Assembly: GCF_001425235.1 (NCBI RefSeq)
Contig: NZ_LMEA01000011.1
Span: 124,001-188,000, forward strand
Length of the DNA: 64,000 nucleotides
Direction of reading: 5' to 3'
Source of the DNA: Devosia sp. Root413D1
Lineage (GTDB): Bacteria; Pseudomonadota; Alphaproteobacteria; Rhizobiales; Devosiaceae
Part shown: in pieces, positions 26,009 to 34,667 of the stretch
Layout: every line of letters starts with the position of its first letter
Position numbering within the stretch: position 1 is the stretch's first letter
The notes under the pieces: generated by a model
The model's input: only the letters and a program-made list of their open reading frames with translations
What the model was told of the DNA's origin: nothing
Databases searched by the model: none
Position numbers and translations under genes: made by a program

Positions 26009-27280
26009 CTAAATCGCCGAGAACACCAGCGTGGCGTTCACCCCGCCGAAGCCGAAGGCGTTCGACAGCGCATGCCGCACGGTCTTTTGCTGCGCCACCT
26101 TCGGCACCAGGTTGAATTGCTCGCCCACATCCGGATCCTCGAGGTTGCGCGTCGGCGGCACGATGCCGTTGCGGATCGCGAGGATCGAGAACAGCGCCTC
26201 GATGGCGCCCGCTGCGCCCATCAGGTGCCCGGTCGCCGACTTGGTCGAAGAGATTGCGAGGTCCTTGCCGCGATTGGCGAACACCGCGCCGATCCCGGCC
26301 AGCTCCGCCGCATCGCCGACCTGCGTCGAGGTCGAGTGGGCGTTGATGTAGTCGATCTCACCCGGCGACAGTCCGGCCATCCGCAAAGCGCCGCGCATCG
26401 CTGCCTGCGCTCCGGCGCCGCCCGGCTCGCCGGCCGTCAGGTGATAGGCATCGGCCGATGTCCCGTAACCGGAAAGTATCGCGAGCGGCGTCGCGCCTCG
26501 GGCCTTGGCGTGACTCAGCCGCTCGATCACCAGCACTGCGGCGCCCTCGGCCAGCACGAACCCGTCGCGCTTGCGGTCGAACGGCCGCGAGGCGCCCTCG
26601 GGGTCGTCGTTGAACGCCGTCGCCAGCGCTCGCGCCGCGCCGAACCCGCCGACCGAAATCGGGTCGACCGAGCCCTCGGCCCCGCCGACAACAGCCACGT
26701 CCGCTTCGCCCGTAAGGATCAGCCGCATGCCGTCGCCGATCGCCTGGCCCGACGCCGCGCAGGCGGTCACCGGCGCGCCGATCGGCCCCTTGAAGCCGTA
26801 GCGGATGGAGATCCAGCCGGCCGCGAGGTTGGCGAGAAAGCTCGGCACGGTGAACGGCGACAGCCGCCGCGGCCCCTTCTCGATGATCGTCTCGACCGCA
26901 TGCGCCATAACCGGCGAGCCGCCGACCCCGGTGCCGATCACCGTGGCGGTACGGGCCTTTTCGTCCTCGGTCTGAGGCGCCCAGCCGGACTGGGCGATCG
27001 CCTCCTGCGCGGCGACCAGCCCGTACTGGATGAACAGGTCCATCTTCTTGATGTCCTTCGGGTCGATCGCCACCAGCGGATCGAATCCCTCAGGGTCCGT
27101 TTCGCTCGTCGGCACCAGCCCGGCCACCTTGGCCGTATAGTTGGTCACGTCGAAGCGGGTGTTCCGGACAATGCCGCTCTTGCCGGCGATGAGCCGTGAC
27201 CACACGGTTTCGACGCCGGTGCCCAGTGGGCTGACCACGCCCATGCCGGTGACGACGATCGGATCGGACTGAGTTGCCAT
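26009..27280 (-). CDS. beta-ketoacyl-ACP synthase II-like (FabF family)
   Basis: A 423-residue condensing enzyme extending acyl chains by two carbons from malonyl-ACP. The Cys-His-His triad is intact: C174 (VTACAASGQAIGD), H315 (INAHSTSTQVGD) and H352 (TKSATGHLMGAAGA), with the conserved Lys347. The length and the ends VVTGMGVVSPLG and NAFGFGGVNATLVF match FabF. HSTSTQ replaces the HGTSTP usual for the main FabF, so it may be an accessory KAS. It is not in a fab cluster; it follows a MarR-family gene by 63 bp, and an operator-like GTGTAGTTACAC lies 16 bp before its start, so expression is probably switched by that regulator. Confidence 0.92.
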   Translation of the reverse strand: MATQSDPIVVTGMGVVSPLGTGVETVWSRLIAGKSGIVRNTRFDVTNYTAKVAGLVPTSETDPEGFDPLVAIDPKDIKKMDLFIQYGLVAAQEAIAQSGWAPQTEDEKARTATVIGTGVGGSPVMAHAVETIIEKGPRRLSPFTVPSFLANLAAGWISIRYGFKGPIGAPVTACAASGQAIGDGMRLILTGEADVAVVGGAEGSVDPISVGGFGAARALATAFNDDPEGASRPFDRKRDGFVLAEGAAVLVIERLSHAKARGATPLAILSGYGTSADAYHLTAGEPGGAGAQAAMRGALRMAGLSPGEIDYINAHSTSTQVGDAAELAGIGAVFANRGKDLAISSTKSATGHLMGAAGAIEALFSILAIRNGIVPPTRNLEDPDVGEQFNLVPKVAQQKTVRHALSNAFGFGGVNATLVFSAI

Positions 27281-27296
27281 GGGAATTCTTCCTTAT

Positions 27297-27308
27297 GTGT
27301 AGTTACAC
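27297..27308. promoter_or_regulatory. MarR-type operator upstream of the ketosynthase gene
   Basis: GTGTAGTTACAC: two 5-bp inverted arms GTGTA/TACAC around GT, embedded in TGTGTAGTTACACGG. The identical 15-bp sequence occurs before marR at 27772-27786 at the same distance from the start codon (15-16 bp), which is strong evidence for a shared regulatory site rather than chance. Confidence 0.7.
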
Positions 27309-27343
27309 GGGTCGGCTCGAGGTCAGCAGGCTGCCGCATCGCT

Positions 27344-27757
27344 TCAGATGGTGGCGAGCCGCTGCAGTTTCATCAGGGTATCTTCAAAGCCGTCGGCGCC
27401 GAGCTCGGCGCGGATCTCAGCCTGCGCCTTGCGCCACAGCGGCAGCAACTCGTTGACCAGGTCGCGTCCCCTCGGGGTGAGCGAACAGATCCGGCCATTG
27501 CCATGCTCGGCCGGGCGCGACGCGATCAGCCCCATCTTCTCCAGCCGATCGAGGTTCCGCGTCAGTGTCGTCCGCTCGAAGCCGCGCTGTTCGGCCAGCT
27601 CGCTGACGTTCCGCTCGCCGGAGGCCACGATCAGCCCGAGCACCGAGTACTGCGTCGAGGTGATGCCGAACGGCCGCGTATAGGCATCATAGCGCCGCGT
27701 AATCGCCCGCGCCGCCATCCGCGTATTCGAAACCATGCACCGGCTGAAATCATCCAT
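27344..27757 (-). CDS. MarR-family transcriptional regulator
   Basis: A 137-residue dimeric winged-helix regulator. The wHTH is visible at about 45-105: [65 protein letters not shown]. The N-terminal [26 protein letters not shown] helix carries a cysteine at residue 7, a position sometimes used for redox sensing in this family. It is co-directional with the downstream ketosynthase. Its promoter has a palindrome in the spacer, so autorepression is likely. By analogy with FabT-type MarR proteins it may respond to acyl groups, which is inference. Confidence 0.88.
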   Translation of the reverse strand: MDDFSRCMVSNTRMAARAITRRYDAYTRPFGITSTQYSVLGLIVASGERNVSELAEQRGFERTTLTRNLDRLEKMGLIASRPAEHGNGRICSLTPRGRDLVNELLPLWRKAQAEIRAELGADGFEDTLMKLQRLATI

Positions 27758-27764
27758 GCGCCGA

Positions 27765-27792
27765 CAAATAGTGTGTAGTTACACGGTGTCAA
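27765..27792 (-). promoter_or_regulatory. marR promoter with operator in the spacer
   Basis: On the minus strand TTGACA (-35, 27787-27792) is followed by a 16-bp spacer and TATTTG (-10, 27765-27770). The spacer contains GTGTAACTACAC, the complement of the site before the ketosynthase gene. A repressor bound there would block RNA polymerase. The -10 lies just 7 bp from the ATG, so the message would have a very short leader. Confidence 0.65.
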
Positions 27793-28066
27793 GTGAGGCG
27801 GCGCTCGCTGGAGTGGGTGGGACGACGAAAGGGAGCGGCGTTTGTGCACTTGCTGGTCCGGCAACCAGCCCGGCGTCAGCGCGCCGGTTGCTGCTCTCTC
27901 GATTGGTCCGACCCGTCGGCGGGCCGGTTGTCGCGTCGGGCAGGACATCGTCGTCGGTTTCGAACAGCGGTTCCGGCGGTGCCTTGCTCGGCCCCAGTGG
28001 TCCGCGGTCGGTCTTGTCGATGTCGAGATTTCGCACGTGTGGCGGGATGCTCGTCGGGATGCTCAT
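27779..28066 (-). CDS. small Pro-rich hypothetical protein, 95 aa
   Basis: I do not recognise it. It is disordered in character, Pro/Asp/Thr-rich, with no membrane or signal segment (begins [20 protein letters not shown]). For: an ATG with GAGGA four bases upstream, high third-position GC, and no other gene in 466 bp. Against: low complexity, no known homologue, and its last codons overlap the marR promoter. It is divergent from icd and upstream of marR on the same strand. Tentative. Confidence 0.4.
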   Translation of the reverse strand: MSIPTSIPPHVRNLDIDKTDRGPLGPSKAPPEPLFETDDDVLPDATTGPPTGRTNRESSNRRADAGLVAGPASAQTPLPFVVPPTPASAASLDTV

Positions 28067-28223
28067 AGTGTCCTCGGACCTGGCGCGCGATGCGGTGACA
28101 ATGCCGGCAGCGCCACGACGGTTGCGTGACGCCCAACGAGGCTGCGCTCCGACGCTTTCGCTCGGCCGATTTCATGCTATTAGCCCCGGCATCAGATTTT
28201 CCGCGCCGCTGAGGAGCTTACGC

Positions 28224-29438
28224 ATGGCCAAGATCAAAGTTGCCAACCCTGTCGTCGATCTCGACGGCGATGAGATGACCCGCATCATCTGGCAGGCGAT
28301 CAAGGACAAGCTGATCCTTCCCTATCTCGATCTCGATATCGAATACTACGACCTCTCGGTCGAGAACCGCGACGCCACCAACGACCAGGTGACGGTCGAC
28401 GCCGCCAACGCCATCAAGAAGCACGGCGTCGGCATCAAGTGCGCCACCATCACCCCCGATGAGCAGCGCGTCGAAGAGTTCAAGCTCAAGAAGATGTGGA
28501 AGTCGCCCAACGGCACGATCCGCAACATCCTGGGCGGCGTGATTTTCCGCGAGCCGATCATCTGCTCGAACGTGCCGCGCCTCGTACCGGGCTGGACCCA
28601 GCCGATCATCGTCGGCCGCCATGCCTTCGGCGACCAGTACCGCGCTACCGATTTCCGCTTCCCGGGCAAGGGCACGCTGACCATCAAGTTCGCCGGCGAA
28701 GACGGCCAGGTTATCGAGCACGAAGTCTACCAGGCGCCGGGCGCCGGCGTGGCGCTCGCCATGTACAACCTCGACGAGTCGATCCGCGATTTCGCCCACG
28801 CCTCGTTCAACTACGCCATCAACCGCAAGGTGCCGTGCTACCTCTCGACCAAGAACACCATCCTCAAGGCCTATGACGGTCGCTTCAAGGATATCTTCCA
28901 GGAGATCTTCGATGAGCACTACAAGCAGAAGTTCGACGAGCTGAAGATCTGGTACGAGCACCGGCTGATCGACGACATGGTCGCCTCGGCGCTGAAGTGG
29001 TCCGGCGGCTACGTCTGGGCCTGCAAGAACTACGACGGCGACGTGCAGTCCGACATCGTCGCCCAGGGCTTTGGCTCGCTCGGCCTGATGACCTCGGTGC
29101 TGATGACCCCCGATGGCAAGATCGTCGAGGCCGAAGCGGCGCACGGCACCGTCACCCGTCACTACCGCCAGCACCAGCAGGGCAAGGAGACCTCGACCAA
29201 CTCCATCGCCTCGATCTTCGCCTGGACGCGTGGCCTGCAGCACCGCGCCAAGCTCGACAACAATGCCGAACTGGCGAAGTTCGCCCTGACCCTCGAGAAG
29301 GTCTGTGTCGAGACCGTCGAAGCCGGCCAGATGACCAAGGACCTCGCCTTGCTCGTCGGCCCGGACCAGAAGTGGCTCTCGACCCTTGGCTTCCTCGACG
29401 CCATCGACGCCAACCTGAAGAAGGCCATGGCTGCCTGA
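28224..29438 (+). CDS. icd: NADP-dependent isocitrate dehydrogenase
   Basis: A 404-residue TCA-cycle enzyme converting isocitrate to 2-oxoglutarate, CO2 and NADPH. The start [23 protein letters not shown] marks the eukaryote-like (type II) homodimeric IDH found in Hyphomicrobiales; other signatures are [13 protein letters not shown], the substrate-binding [13 protein letters not shown], and [15 protein letters not shown] near the NADP site. The ATG at 28224 has GAGGAG eight bases upstream, ruling out a longer frame. It stands alone, followed by a hairpin. icd, alaS and recA are close neighbours in many Hyphomicrobiales, as here. Confidence 0.97.
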   Translation: MAKIKVANPVVDLDGDEMTRIIWQAIKDKLILPYLDLDIEYYDLSVENRDATNDQVTVDAANAIKKHGVGIKCATITPDEQRVEEFKLKKMWKSPNGTIRNILGGVIFREPIICSNVPRLVPGWTQPIIVGRHAFGDQYRATDFRFPGKGTLTIKFAGEDGQVIEHEVYQAPGAGVALAMYNLDESIRDFAHASFNYAINRKVPCYLSTKNTILKAYDGRFKDIFQEIFDEHYKQKFDELKIWYEHRLIDDMVASALKWSGGYVWACKNYDGDVQSDIVAQGFGSLGLMTSVLMTPDGKIVEAEAAHGTVTRHYRQHQQGKETSTNSIASIFAWTRGLQHRAKLDNNAELAKFALTLEKVCVETVEAGQMTKDLALLVGPDQKWLSTLGFLDAIDANLKKAMAA

Positions 29439-29452
29439 CGTCCAACCCGATA

Positions 29453-29479
29453 GCAGGCGGCGACTGCATCGCCGCCTGC
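29453..29479 (+). terminator. hairpin after icd
   Basis: A perfect 11-bp stem GCAGGCGGCGA / TCGCCGCCTGC with a CTGCA loop, 15 bp after the icd stop. It is followed by a pyrimidine-rich CCCTCTCT rather than a T-run, so it is a likely but weak intrinsic terminator or mRNA-stabilising hairpin. Confidence 0.6.
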
Positions 29480-29544
29480 GCCCTCTCTGGTGCCTCCGTC
29501 ATCTGGCCGGTCTATAGTTCGCCCCACCAGATGAGGAGCGAACG

Positions 29545-29946
29545 ATGGCAGCAGGTACCAGAGACGATCCGTGGTTGCTCAAGACCCCGCCGGGCAGCAG
29601 CGACATCACGCTTTACCGCGCTCCCGATGCCACGCCGCCTGCCCTTATCTGCGTCGCCGGCGGCACCGAGTTGCGCTACCACCTCAGGGCCATCGAAGAC
29701 CTGCACCAGATGCTGAAACAGCACGGCGACTGGATGGAACTCGGCAATGCCGATGAGCAGAAGGACGCCAAGCCTGGCACGGTCGAAGCCTGGGCCCGCT
29801 CTCACGACAACCCGGTAGGTGGGTGGTATGGCATCCGGAAGGGATTTCGCGGCCGCTTCGCCAACTACGTGACGCCGGTGCTCGAGGTGCTGGGTCTCGT
29901 CGAACTGGAACACGGGCCGCGCAACAACCGGGTCCGTGCTCTCTAG
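29545..29946 (+). CDS. hypothetical protein, 133 aa
   Basis: Not recognised. Soluble, mixed alpha/beta composition with no signal peptide. It opens MAAGTRDDPWLLKTPPGSSDITLYR; the central RYHLRAIEDLHQMLKQHGDWMELGNADEQ is helical and the end (VGGWYGIRKGFRGRFANYVTPVLEVLGLVELEHGPRNNRVRAL) resembles a winged-helix or HTH-like terminal unit with a basic tail. The ATG is preceded by GAGGAGCGAACG, a fair ribosome binding site. It lies between icd and a secreted-protein gene. Confidence 0.65.
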   Translation: MAAGTRDDPWLLKTPPGSSDITLYRAPDATPPALICVAGGTELRYHLRAIEDLHQMLKQHGDWMELGNADEQKDAKPGTVEAWARSHDNPVGGWYGIRKGFRGRFANYVTPVLEVLGLVELEHGPRNNRVRAL

Positions 29947-30002
29947 CAGTTTCCGTCTCGACCCACCCCAAGGACGCTTGAACGGCGCGCGTCAAAGCTC
30001 CT

Positions 30003-30016
30003 AGAACTACAGTTCT
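30003..30016. promoter_or_regulatory. small inverted repeat before the periplasmic protein gene
   Basis: AGAACT-AC-AGTTCT, a 6-bp perfect inverted repeat 15 bp before the ATG at 30032. It could be an operator or a small leader hairpin. It occurs once, so support is weak. Confidence 0.3.
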
Positions 30017-30031
30017 CGGGGGAATTTCCGC

Positions 30032-31573
30032 ATGCGTCTTCTCGCCTTCGCGACCGCTCTGCTGTCGATCTTCGTCGCCTTGCCGATCAACGCATCAGCA
30101 GCAACTATTTCCATCGTCTCAATGCAGTATTCCGCCGCGCACCCGGTGCCGCACCTGCACTATGACGGCGATACCGCCGACGGCGATGTCGCAACGCTGC
30201 AGAGCATGTACGACACCTTCGTCAAATGCCGCCTGTCGTGCATCGGGCCCGACGGAGGGGCAACGGCGGTACTCACCCTGAATGGGCCGGGCGGCAGCTA
30301 TTTTGAGGGCCTGGCGCTCGCCGACTTCCTCCGCGCCAACCATATCGCCACCGTCGTCGAGCGCGGCAGCGGTTGCTATTCCGCTTGCGCTTTCGCTTTC
30401 CTCGGCGGTTCTGCCTGGTCCAGCCAGGACGGCGTCGGCACCTATGTCGACCGCATGGTCGAGCCCGGATCCGTCGTCGGCTTCCACGCCCCCTACTCCG
30501 ACGAAGTGTCCTTCACCAATGCCCTCAACGAGCGCGGCGCCATGGCTATGCAGGGCCAGACGCGGGATTTGCTCGCCCTGATGGTCAAGGAGCTGGTGAA
30601 GTGGAACGTCGATCCCGAGGTGATCTTCAAAATGGTCGGCATGGGCCCGGAGGAAACTTACAACCTGGTGACCGCGGAAGACCTCTATTTGGCCCGGGTC
30701 ACCCTGCCGCCTACACCGTCCTCCGGTTGGATCACCGACCTGCCTTCCGCCATCCGTGAGGCCTGCCTGCGCCTCCTCGCCATCGACGAGCGCGCCGCCC
30801 CGTACGACATGCAGTGGCGCTTCGAATCCGACTACACGCCGGCCATCGGCGAAGCCGAATTGGCCGGGCCGATCTCCGGTTACAAGCTGGGCGACCGGCT
30901 GCTCGATATCGGCAGCTGCTCGGCCACCGACGCCTCGATGGCGACGGATGGCGACTACGAGATCGCGCTCTACTTCACCCCCGGCCTCGATGGTCTCAAT
31001 GCCGCGAGCACCAGTTTCTTCAACCGCCAGCACGGCTGGTCCACAGCCGGCGTCGGGCGCGACCCGCTGAAGCGCATCTTCGCCAAGGGGCCGCTCAACA
31101 GTTTCTTCCTGCCGCTCGACGCCGATATCGACGGCCTCGACCTGCCCGGCGAAGCCGATATCGACGCCAACCGCTTCAACACGGCGCTGCCGCCGCTGCT
31201 GCCGACCATGCCCAGCGACCTCGTCGTCGACGCCAGCACGCCCAGCTCGCGCGTCTCGCATTTGGGTGACGTCTTCGTCTTCGAACGCGTCGGCACTCGC
31301 CAGCTCTATGACAGCGCGTTCGCCCAGGGCGCGTTGGGCCGTGCCTACACCAACGAGGTCACCAGCGACACCGGCTTCGTCCGCGAAGGCGCCTTCGTCG
31401 ATACGGCCGCGACCTTCGTCTGGTTCGGCATCCTCAATGGCGAGAGCAGCGCCGTGGTCGAGGCCATCGTGGTGAAACCCAACGGCGAAGCCCCCACCGA
31501 CGAGGACCTGGCGACCCTCCGGCGCATCCAGTGCGAAGCCGATTTCCAAGGCTCCAAACTCAACTGCGGCTGA
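30032..31573 (+). CDS. periplasmic ClpP/crotonase-fold protein (COG3904-like)
   Basis: A 513-residue exported protein. A signal peptide (MRLLAFATALLSIFVALPINASA, cut near residue 23) precedes a domain recalling periplasmic ClpP-fold proteins: LTLNGPGGSYFEGLALADFLRANHIATVVERGSGCYSACAFAFLGG (about 81-126), with the putative nucleophile Ser117 between two cysteines (C115, C119) in the GSGCYSACAFAF block, then the GVGTYVDR and GSVVGFHAPY strand seen in the family. The last 270 residues (DLPSAIREACLRLLA onward) contain beta-rich unassigned sequence. Function is unknown; protease or peptide-binding roles have been suggested for the fold, none shown here. Followed by a phosphodiesterase gene 62 bp downstream. 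Confidence 0.8.
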   Translation: MRLLAFATALLSIFVALPINASAATISIVSMQYSAAHPVPHLHYDGDTADGDVATLQSMYDTFVKCRLSCIGPDGGATAVLTLNGPGGSYFEGLALADFLRANHIATVVERGSGCYSACAFAFLGGSAWSSQDGVGTYVDRMVEPGSVVGFHAPYSDEVSFTNALNERGAMAMQGQTRDLLALMVKELVKWNVDPEVIFKMVGMGPEETYNLVTAEDLYLARVTLPPTPSSGWITDLPSAIREACLRLLAIDERAAPYDMQWRFESDYTPAIGEAELAGPISGYKLGDRLLDIGSCSATDASMATDGDYEIALYFTPGLDGLNAASTSFFNRQHGWSTAGVGRDPLKRIFAKGPLNSFFLPLDADIDGLDLPGEADIDANRFNTALPPLLPTMPSDLVVDASTPSSRVSHLGDVFVFERVGTRQLYDSAFAQGALGRAYTNEVTSDTGFVREGAFVDTAATFVWFGILNGESSAVVEAIVVKPNGEAPTDEDLATLRRIQCEADFQGSKLNCG

Positions 31574-31635
31574 GGCCATCCGGTCATACTTGAGCCATGA
31601 ACTCACCTGAGCGTCAGCCGCATTGAGGGGTATTG

Positions 31636-32613
31636 ATGTTCAAAAAGATTCTGCTTGGCCTCGCGGTCATTGTCGCCGCCGTCTACGTCTGGAATGCGTC
31701 CTGGCGCGTCGCGCCGCCTCAGGGAAAGCCCGAGCTGATCGCCCATCGCGGCGTGCACCAGACCTTCGATCGCGCCGACCTCAACAACGATACCTGCACC
31801 GCCGAGCGGATCGATCAGCCGACCCACGATTACCTCGAAAATACCCTCCCCTCGATGCAGGCGGCCTTCGCGGCGGGGGCCGATATCGTCGAACTCGATG
31901 TCCATCCGACCACCGATGGCCAGTTCGCCGTACTGCATGACTGGACCGTCGATTGCCGCACCGAAGGCACCGGCGAGACCCGTGGCCACGACATGGCGTC
32001 ACTGAAACTGCTCGATATCGGCTACGGCTACACCGCCGACGGCGGCGCGACCTTTCCGTTTCGCGGCAAGGGCATCGGCCTGATGCCCGAACTCAAGGAG
32101 GTGTTCACCGCCTTCCCCGCCGAGCGCTTCCTCGTCAACTTCAAGAGCAACGAGGCACGCGAGGGCGACATGCTGGCTGAGCTGCTGTCGTCGCACCCGC
32201 AATGGCGGCCGGCTGTCTGGGGCGCCTATGGTGGTGATCCGCCAACCTACCGCGCCGCCGAGCTGGTCGGCGATCTCAATGTCTGGTCGCGCAAGGGTCT
32301 GGTCGATTGCCTACTGCAATACGAGGGGTTTGGCTGGACCGGGTTTGTTCCGGAGGCCTGCCGCAACACCAAGGTGATGCTGCCGATCAACGTCGCGCCA
32401 TTCGTCTGGGGCTGGCCGAACCTCTTCATCGAGCGCCTGCAGCAGGCCGGCTCGGAGGTGATCCTGCTCGGCCCTTACAGCTCCGGCGATCCCGGCACCG
32501 CCGGCATCGATACGCCCGAACTGCTGGCTCAGGTGCCCGACAACTTTGCCGGCTACATCTGGACCAACAAAATCGAGACCATCGGGCCGCTGGCGCGTGA
32601 ACGCTTCAAGTAG
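31636..32613 (+). CDS. glycerophosphodiester phosphodiesterase family protein
   Basis: A 325-residue membrane-anchored or exported TIM-barrel enzyme releasing glycerol 3-phosphate from deacylated phospholipids. The N-terminus MFKKILLGLAVIVAAVYVWNASW is one hydrophobic anchor. Catalytic residues are visible: HRG at 37-39 in LIAHRGVHQ, ENTLPSMQ and DIVELDVHPTTDGQFAVLHD (E, D and catalytic His). The ATG at 31636 follows a GAGGGG at about 7 bases. A TTG precedes it directly. An insertion between His and Glu (DRADLNNDTCTAERIDQPTHDY) is longer than in GlpQ. It may be co-transcribed with the gene before it. Confidence 0.88.
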   Translation: MFKKILLGLAVIVAAVYVWNASWRVAPPQGKPELIAHRGVHQTFDRADLNNDTCTAERIDQPTHDYLENTLPSMQAAFAAGADIVELDVHPTTDGQFAVLHDWTVDCRTEGTGETRGHDMASLKLLDIGYGYTADGGATFPFRGKGIGLMPELKEVFTAFPAERFLVNFKSNEAREGDMLAELLSSHPQWRPAVWGAYGGDPPTYRAAELVGDLNVWSRKGLVDCLLQYEGFGWTGFVPEACRNTKVMLPINVAPFVWGWPNLFIERLQQAGSEVILLGPYSSGDPGTAGIDTPELLAQVPDNFAGYIWTNKIETIGPLARERFK

Positions 32614-32723
32614 AGACGAAATAATTAGGCCCTGTGGCATTCCCGCCCATCGACGGTACGGCCGGCCCATCGTATAGGACTAACATACCAGTTGCCGTCC
32701 CTCCCCTCTTGGATGCCCAGAAG

Positions 32724-33707
32724 ATGCCCTCCGGCGTCGCTTTCGCGCTTTTTGCCTATCTCCTCTATTCCTGCTGCGACGCCATCATCAAAGGGTTCGG
32801 CACCAGCCTCTCCGTCTTCGAAATTGCCTTCTGGACGGCGCTGTTTTCCTTCATTCCCGCGATCTTCACCAAGCCCAAGGGCGAGCACTGGCGGCACCTG
32901 CATCGCATGCGCCACCCCTATCTCGTGCACTTGCGCAGCATTGCCGGGGTGATCGGCAACCTCTGCATCATTTACGCCTTCACCCATATTCCGCTGGCCG
33001 AGGCATACTCGATCGCCTTCCTGGCGCCGATCTTCGTGGTGGCGCTGTCGCGGAGCTTCCTCGGCGAAACCGTGACCTGGCAGCGCTGGCTGTTCCTTGG
33101 CGCCAGCTTCTGCGGTGTGCTCCTCGTCGTCCGGCCGGGCTTCCGCGAACTGCAACTCGGCCATCTCATGGCGGTCGGCGCCGCGGTGATGGGCGGCATT
33201 GCCACCACCACGCTGCGCAAGGTCGCCCCGGTCGAAAAGCGCGTCAGCCTGCTCGGCCTGCCGCTGGGCTACGTTGTCGTTATCAACTCCATCCTGATGC
33301 TCATCGCCGGGTTCCATTGGCCGACGCTGCAGGAATTCGCCTTCCTGGTTCTGATCGGGGCTCTGGGCGGCACCGGCAACATCCTGTTCATCACCGCGAC
33401 CCGCACCGCGCCGATAAGCATGATCGCGCCGGCCCAGTACAGCCAGATTGCCTGGGCCATCGTCTTCGGCGCGATATTCTATGCCGAGTATCCCGATACC
33501 GTCGCCTATTGCGGGCTCGTCGTCGTTGCCATCTGCGGCATCCTCAACGTGATGTCGGACGAAACGCGCATCCGCATCTTCTCGCGCCTGTCGGTCTTCG
33601 GTCCGGCCAGTGCCGTTTCCGAGGTCAGTCCGCCGCTCGGCGATGACGCCAAGCTGCCGCGACGCGGCGATGCCGACGACCAGGCGCAGGCGGCGCCTGG
33701 CAAGTAG
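32724..33707 (+). CDS. DMT-superfamily EamA transporter (copy 1)
   Basis: A 327-residue inner-membrane protein with ten hydrophobic segments arranged as two EamA repeats. Diagnostic stretches are IIKGFGTSLSVFEIAFW, PLAEAYSIAFLAPIFV and FGAIFYAEYPD. RhaT/EamA family members export or import amino acids, nucleosides and drugs. The ATG at 32724 places the first helix right after the start; an upstream GTG at 32634 would add 30 residues of unlikely sequence. The C-terminus has a polar tail of about 45 residues. Its stop abuts the start of a paralogue (TAGATG), so the two are coupled and might act as a pair. Confidence 0.85.
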   Translation: MPSGVAFALFAYLLYSCCDAIIKGFGTSLSVFEIAFWTALFSFIPAIFTKPKGEHWRHLHRMRHPYLVHLRSIAGVIGNLCIIYAFTHIPLAEAYSIAFLAPIFVVALSRSFLGETVTWQRWLFLGASFCGVLLVVRPGFRELQLGHLMAVGAAVMGGIATTTLRKVAPVEKRVSLLGLPLGYVVVINSILMLIAGFHWPTLQEFAFLVLIGALGGTGNILFITATRTAPISMIAPAQYSQIAWAIVFGAIFYAEYPDTVAYCGLVVVAICGILNVMSDETRIRIFSRLSVFGPASAVSEVSPPLGDDAKLPRRGDADDQAQAAPGK

Positions 33708-34667
33708 ATGCTGCGCTCCCTCTCACCGGTTTCGCTCGGTGTGCTCTGCGTGCTGGGCGGGATGGCGTCATTCTCGACCGCCGACGCGCTGGTCAAAGCG
33801 CTGGGCGGCTCACTCAGCGTCTTCGAGATCGGCCTGTTCACCACCGTCTTCTCGTTCCTGCCGGCTTTGTTCTCCAAGCCGCGCGAAGAGCGCTGGCGGG
33901 ACACCTTCAAGCTCAACCGCCCGGCGCTGATGCTCCTCGTCGCGTTCTGCCGGACGCTGAGCGCGGTGCTGATCACCTACGCCTTCGTCACCATCCCGCT
34001 GGCCGAGGCCTATTGCCTCGTCTTCCTCATCCCGGTGCTGGCGACCATCCTCTCGGTCGTCGTGCTCAAGGAGGAGGTGTCGCTCGATCGCTGGGCGCTG
34101 GTGGTCATCAGCTTCCTCGGCGTGCTGCTGGTGGTGCGGCCCGGTTTCCGTGAGATCGAACTGGGGCACATCGCCGCCTTCATCTGCGCGCTCGCCGCTG
34201 CCGTGTCGCTTACCACCATCCGGCTGATCTCGGGCGCCGAGCGGCGCGTCACCCTGTTCGCCCTGCCCGGCCTGCTCACCCTGGTGGTCAACCTGGTCGG
34301 CGTCTTTATTGTCGGCTTCAGCTGGCCGAGCCCGTTGCTGCTGGGCGGGCTGGTGGCCTGCGGCGTATTGGGTGGCATCGGCTATCTGCTGCAGCTCAAG
34401 GGCGTCGCCCTGGCGCCGGCGAGCCGGGTGGCGCCGATGCAGTACAGCCAGATCATCTGGGCGCTGCTGTTCGGGGCTTTGTTCTTCAGCGAAGTGCCCG
34501 ATGCGATCAGCCTTGCCGGGCTTGGCGTCATCGTCGCCGCCGGGCTCGCCAATATCTTCGCCGATGGCGCCCGCGCCCGCATCGCCGGACGCTGGGCCGA
34601 ATATCGCGCCCGGCGAGACAACCCCTCGCCGGACGATTTCAAGGGTCCGGGGCCGGACCCGGTGTAG
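33708..34667 (+). CDS. DMT-superfamily EamA transporter (copy 2)
   Basis: A 319-residue, ten-helix EamA protein, clearly paralogous to copy 1: LVKALGGSLSVFEIGLFTTVFSFLPALFSKP and GVLLVVRPGFREIELGH occur nearly unchanged in both. It begins directly after copy 1's stop, which indicates recent tandem duplication and co-translation. The two may form a heterodimer, as some small DMT proteins do, but most EamA proteins with ten helices are self-sufficient. Substrate unknown. It ends at the heptanucleotide array. Confidence 0.85.
   Translation: MLRSLSPVSLGVLCVLGGMASFSTADALVKALGGSLSVFEIGLFTTVFSFLPALFSKPREERWRDTFKLNRPALMLLVAFCRTLSAVLITYAFVTIPLAEAYCLVFLIPVLATILSVVVLKEEVSLDRWALVVISFLGVLLVVRPGFREIELGHIAAFICALAAAVSLTTIRLISGAERRVTLFALPGLLTLVVNLVGVFIVGFSWPSPLLLGGLVACGVLGGIGYLLQLKGVALAPASRVAPMQYSQIIWALLFGALFFSEVPDAISLAGLGVIVAAGLANIFADGARARIAGRWAEYRARRDNPSPDDFKGPGPDPV

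Noticed and set aside
25831-26115. Short frame with a hydrophobic start in the gntR-ketosynthase gap
   Set aside because: After the first 25 residues it becomes Arg/Pro-rich and runs into the ketosynthase gene in the wrong direction; frame shifts would be needed to make it sensible.
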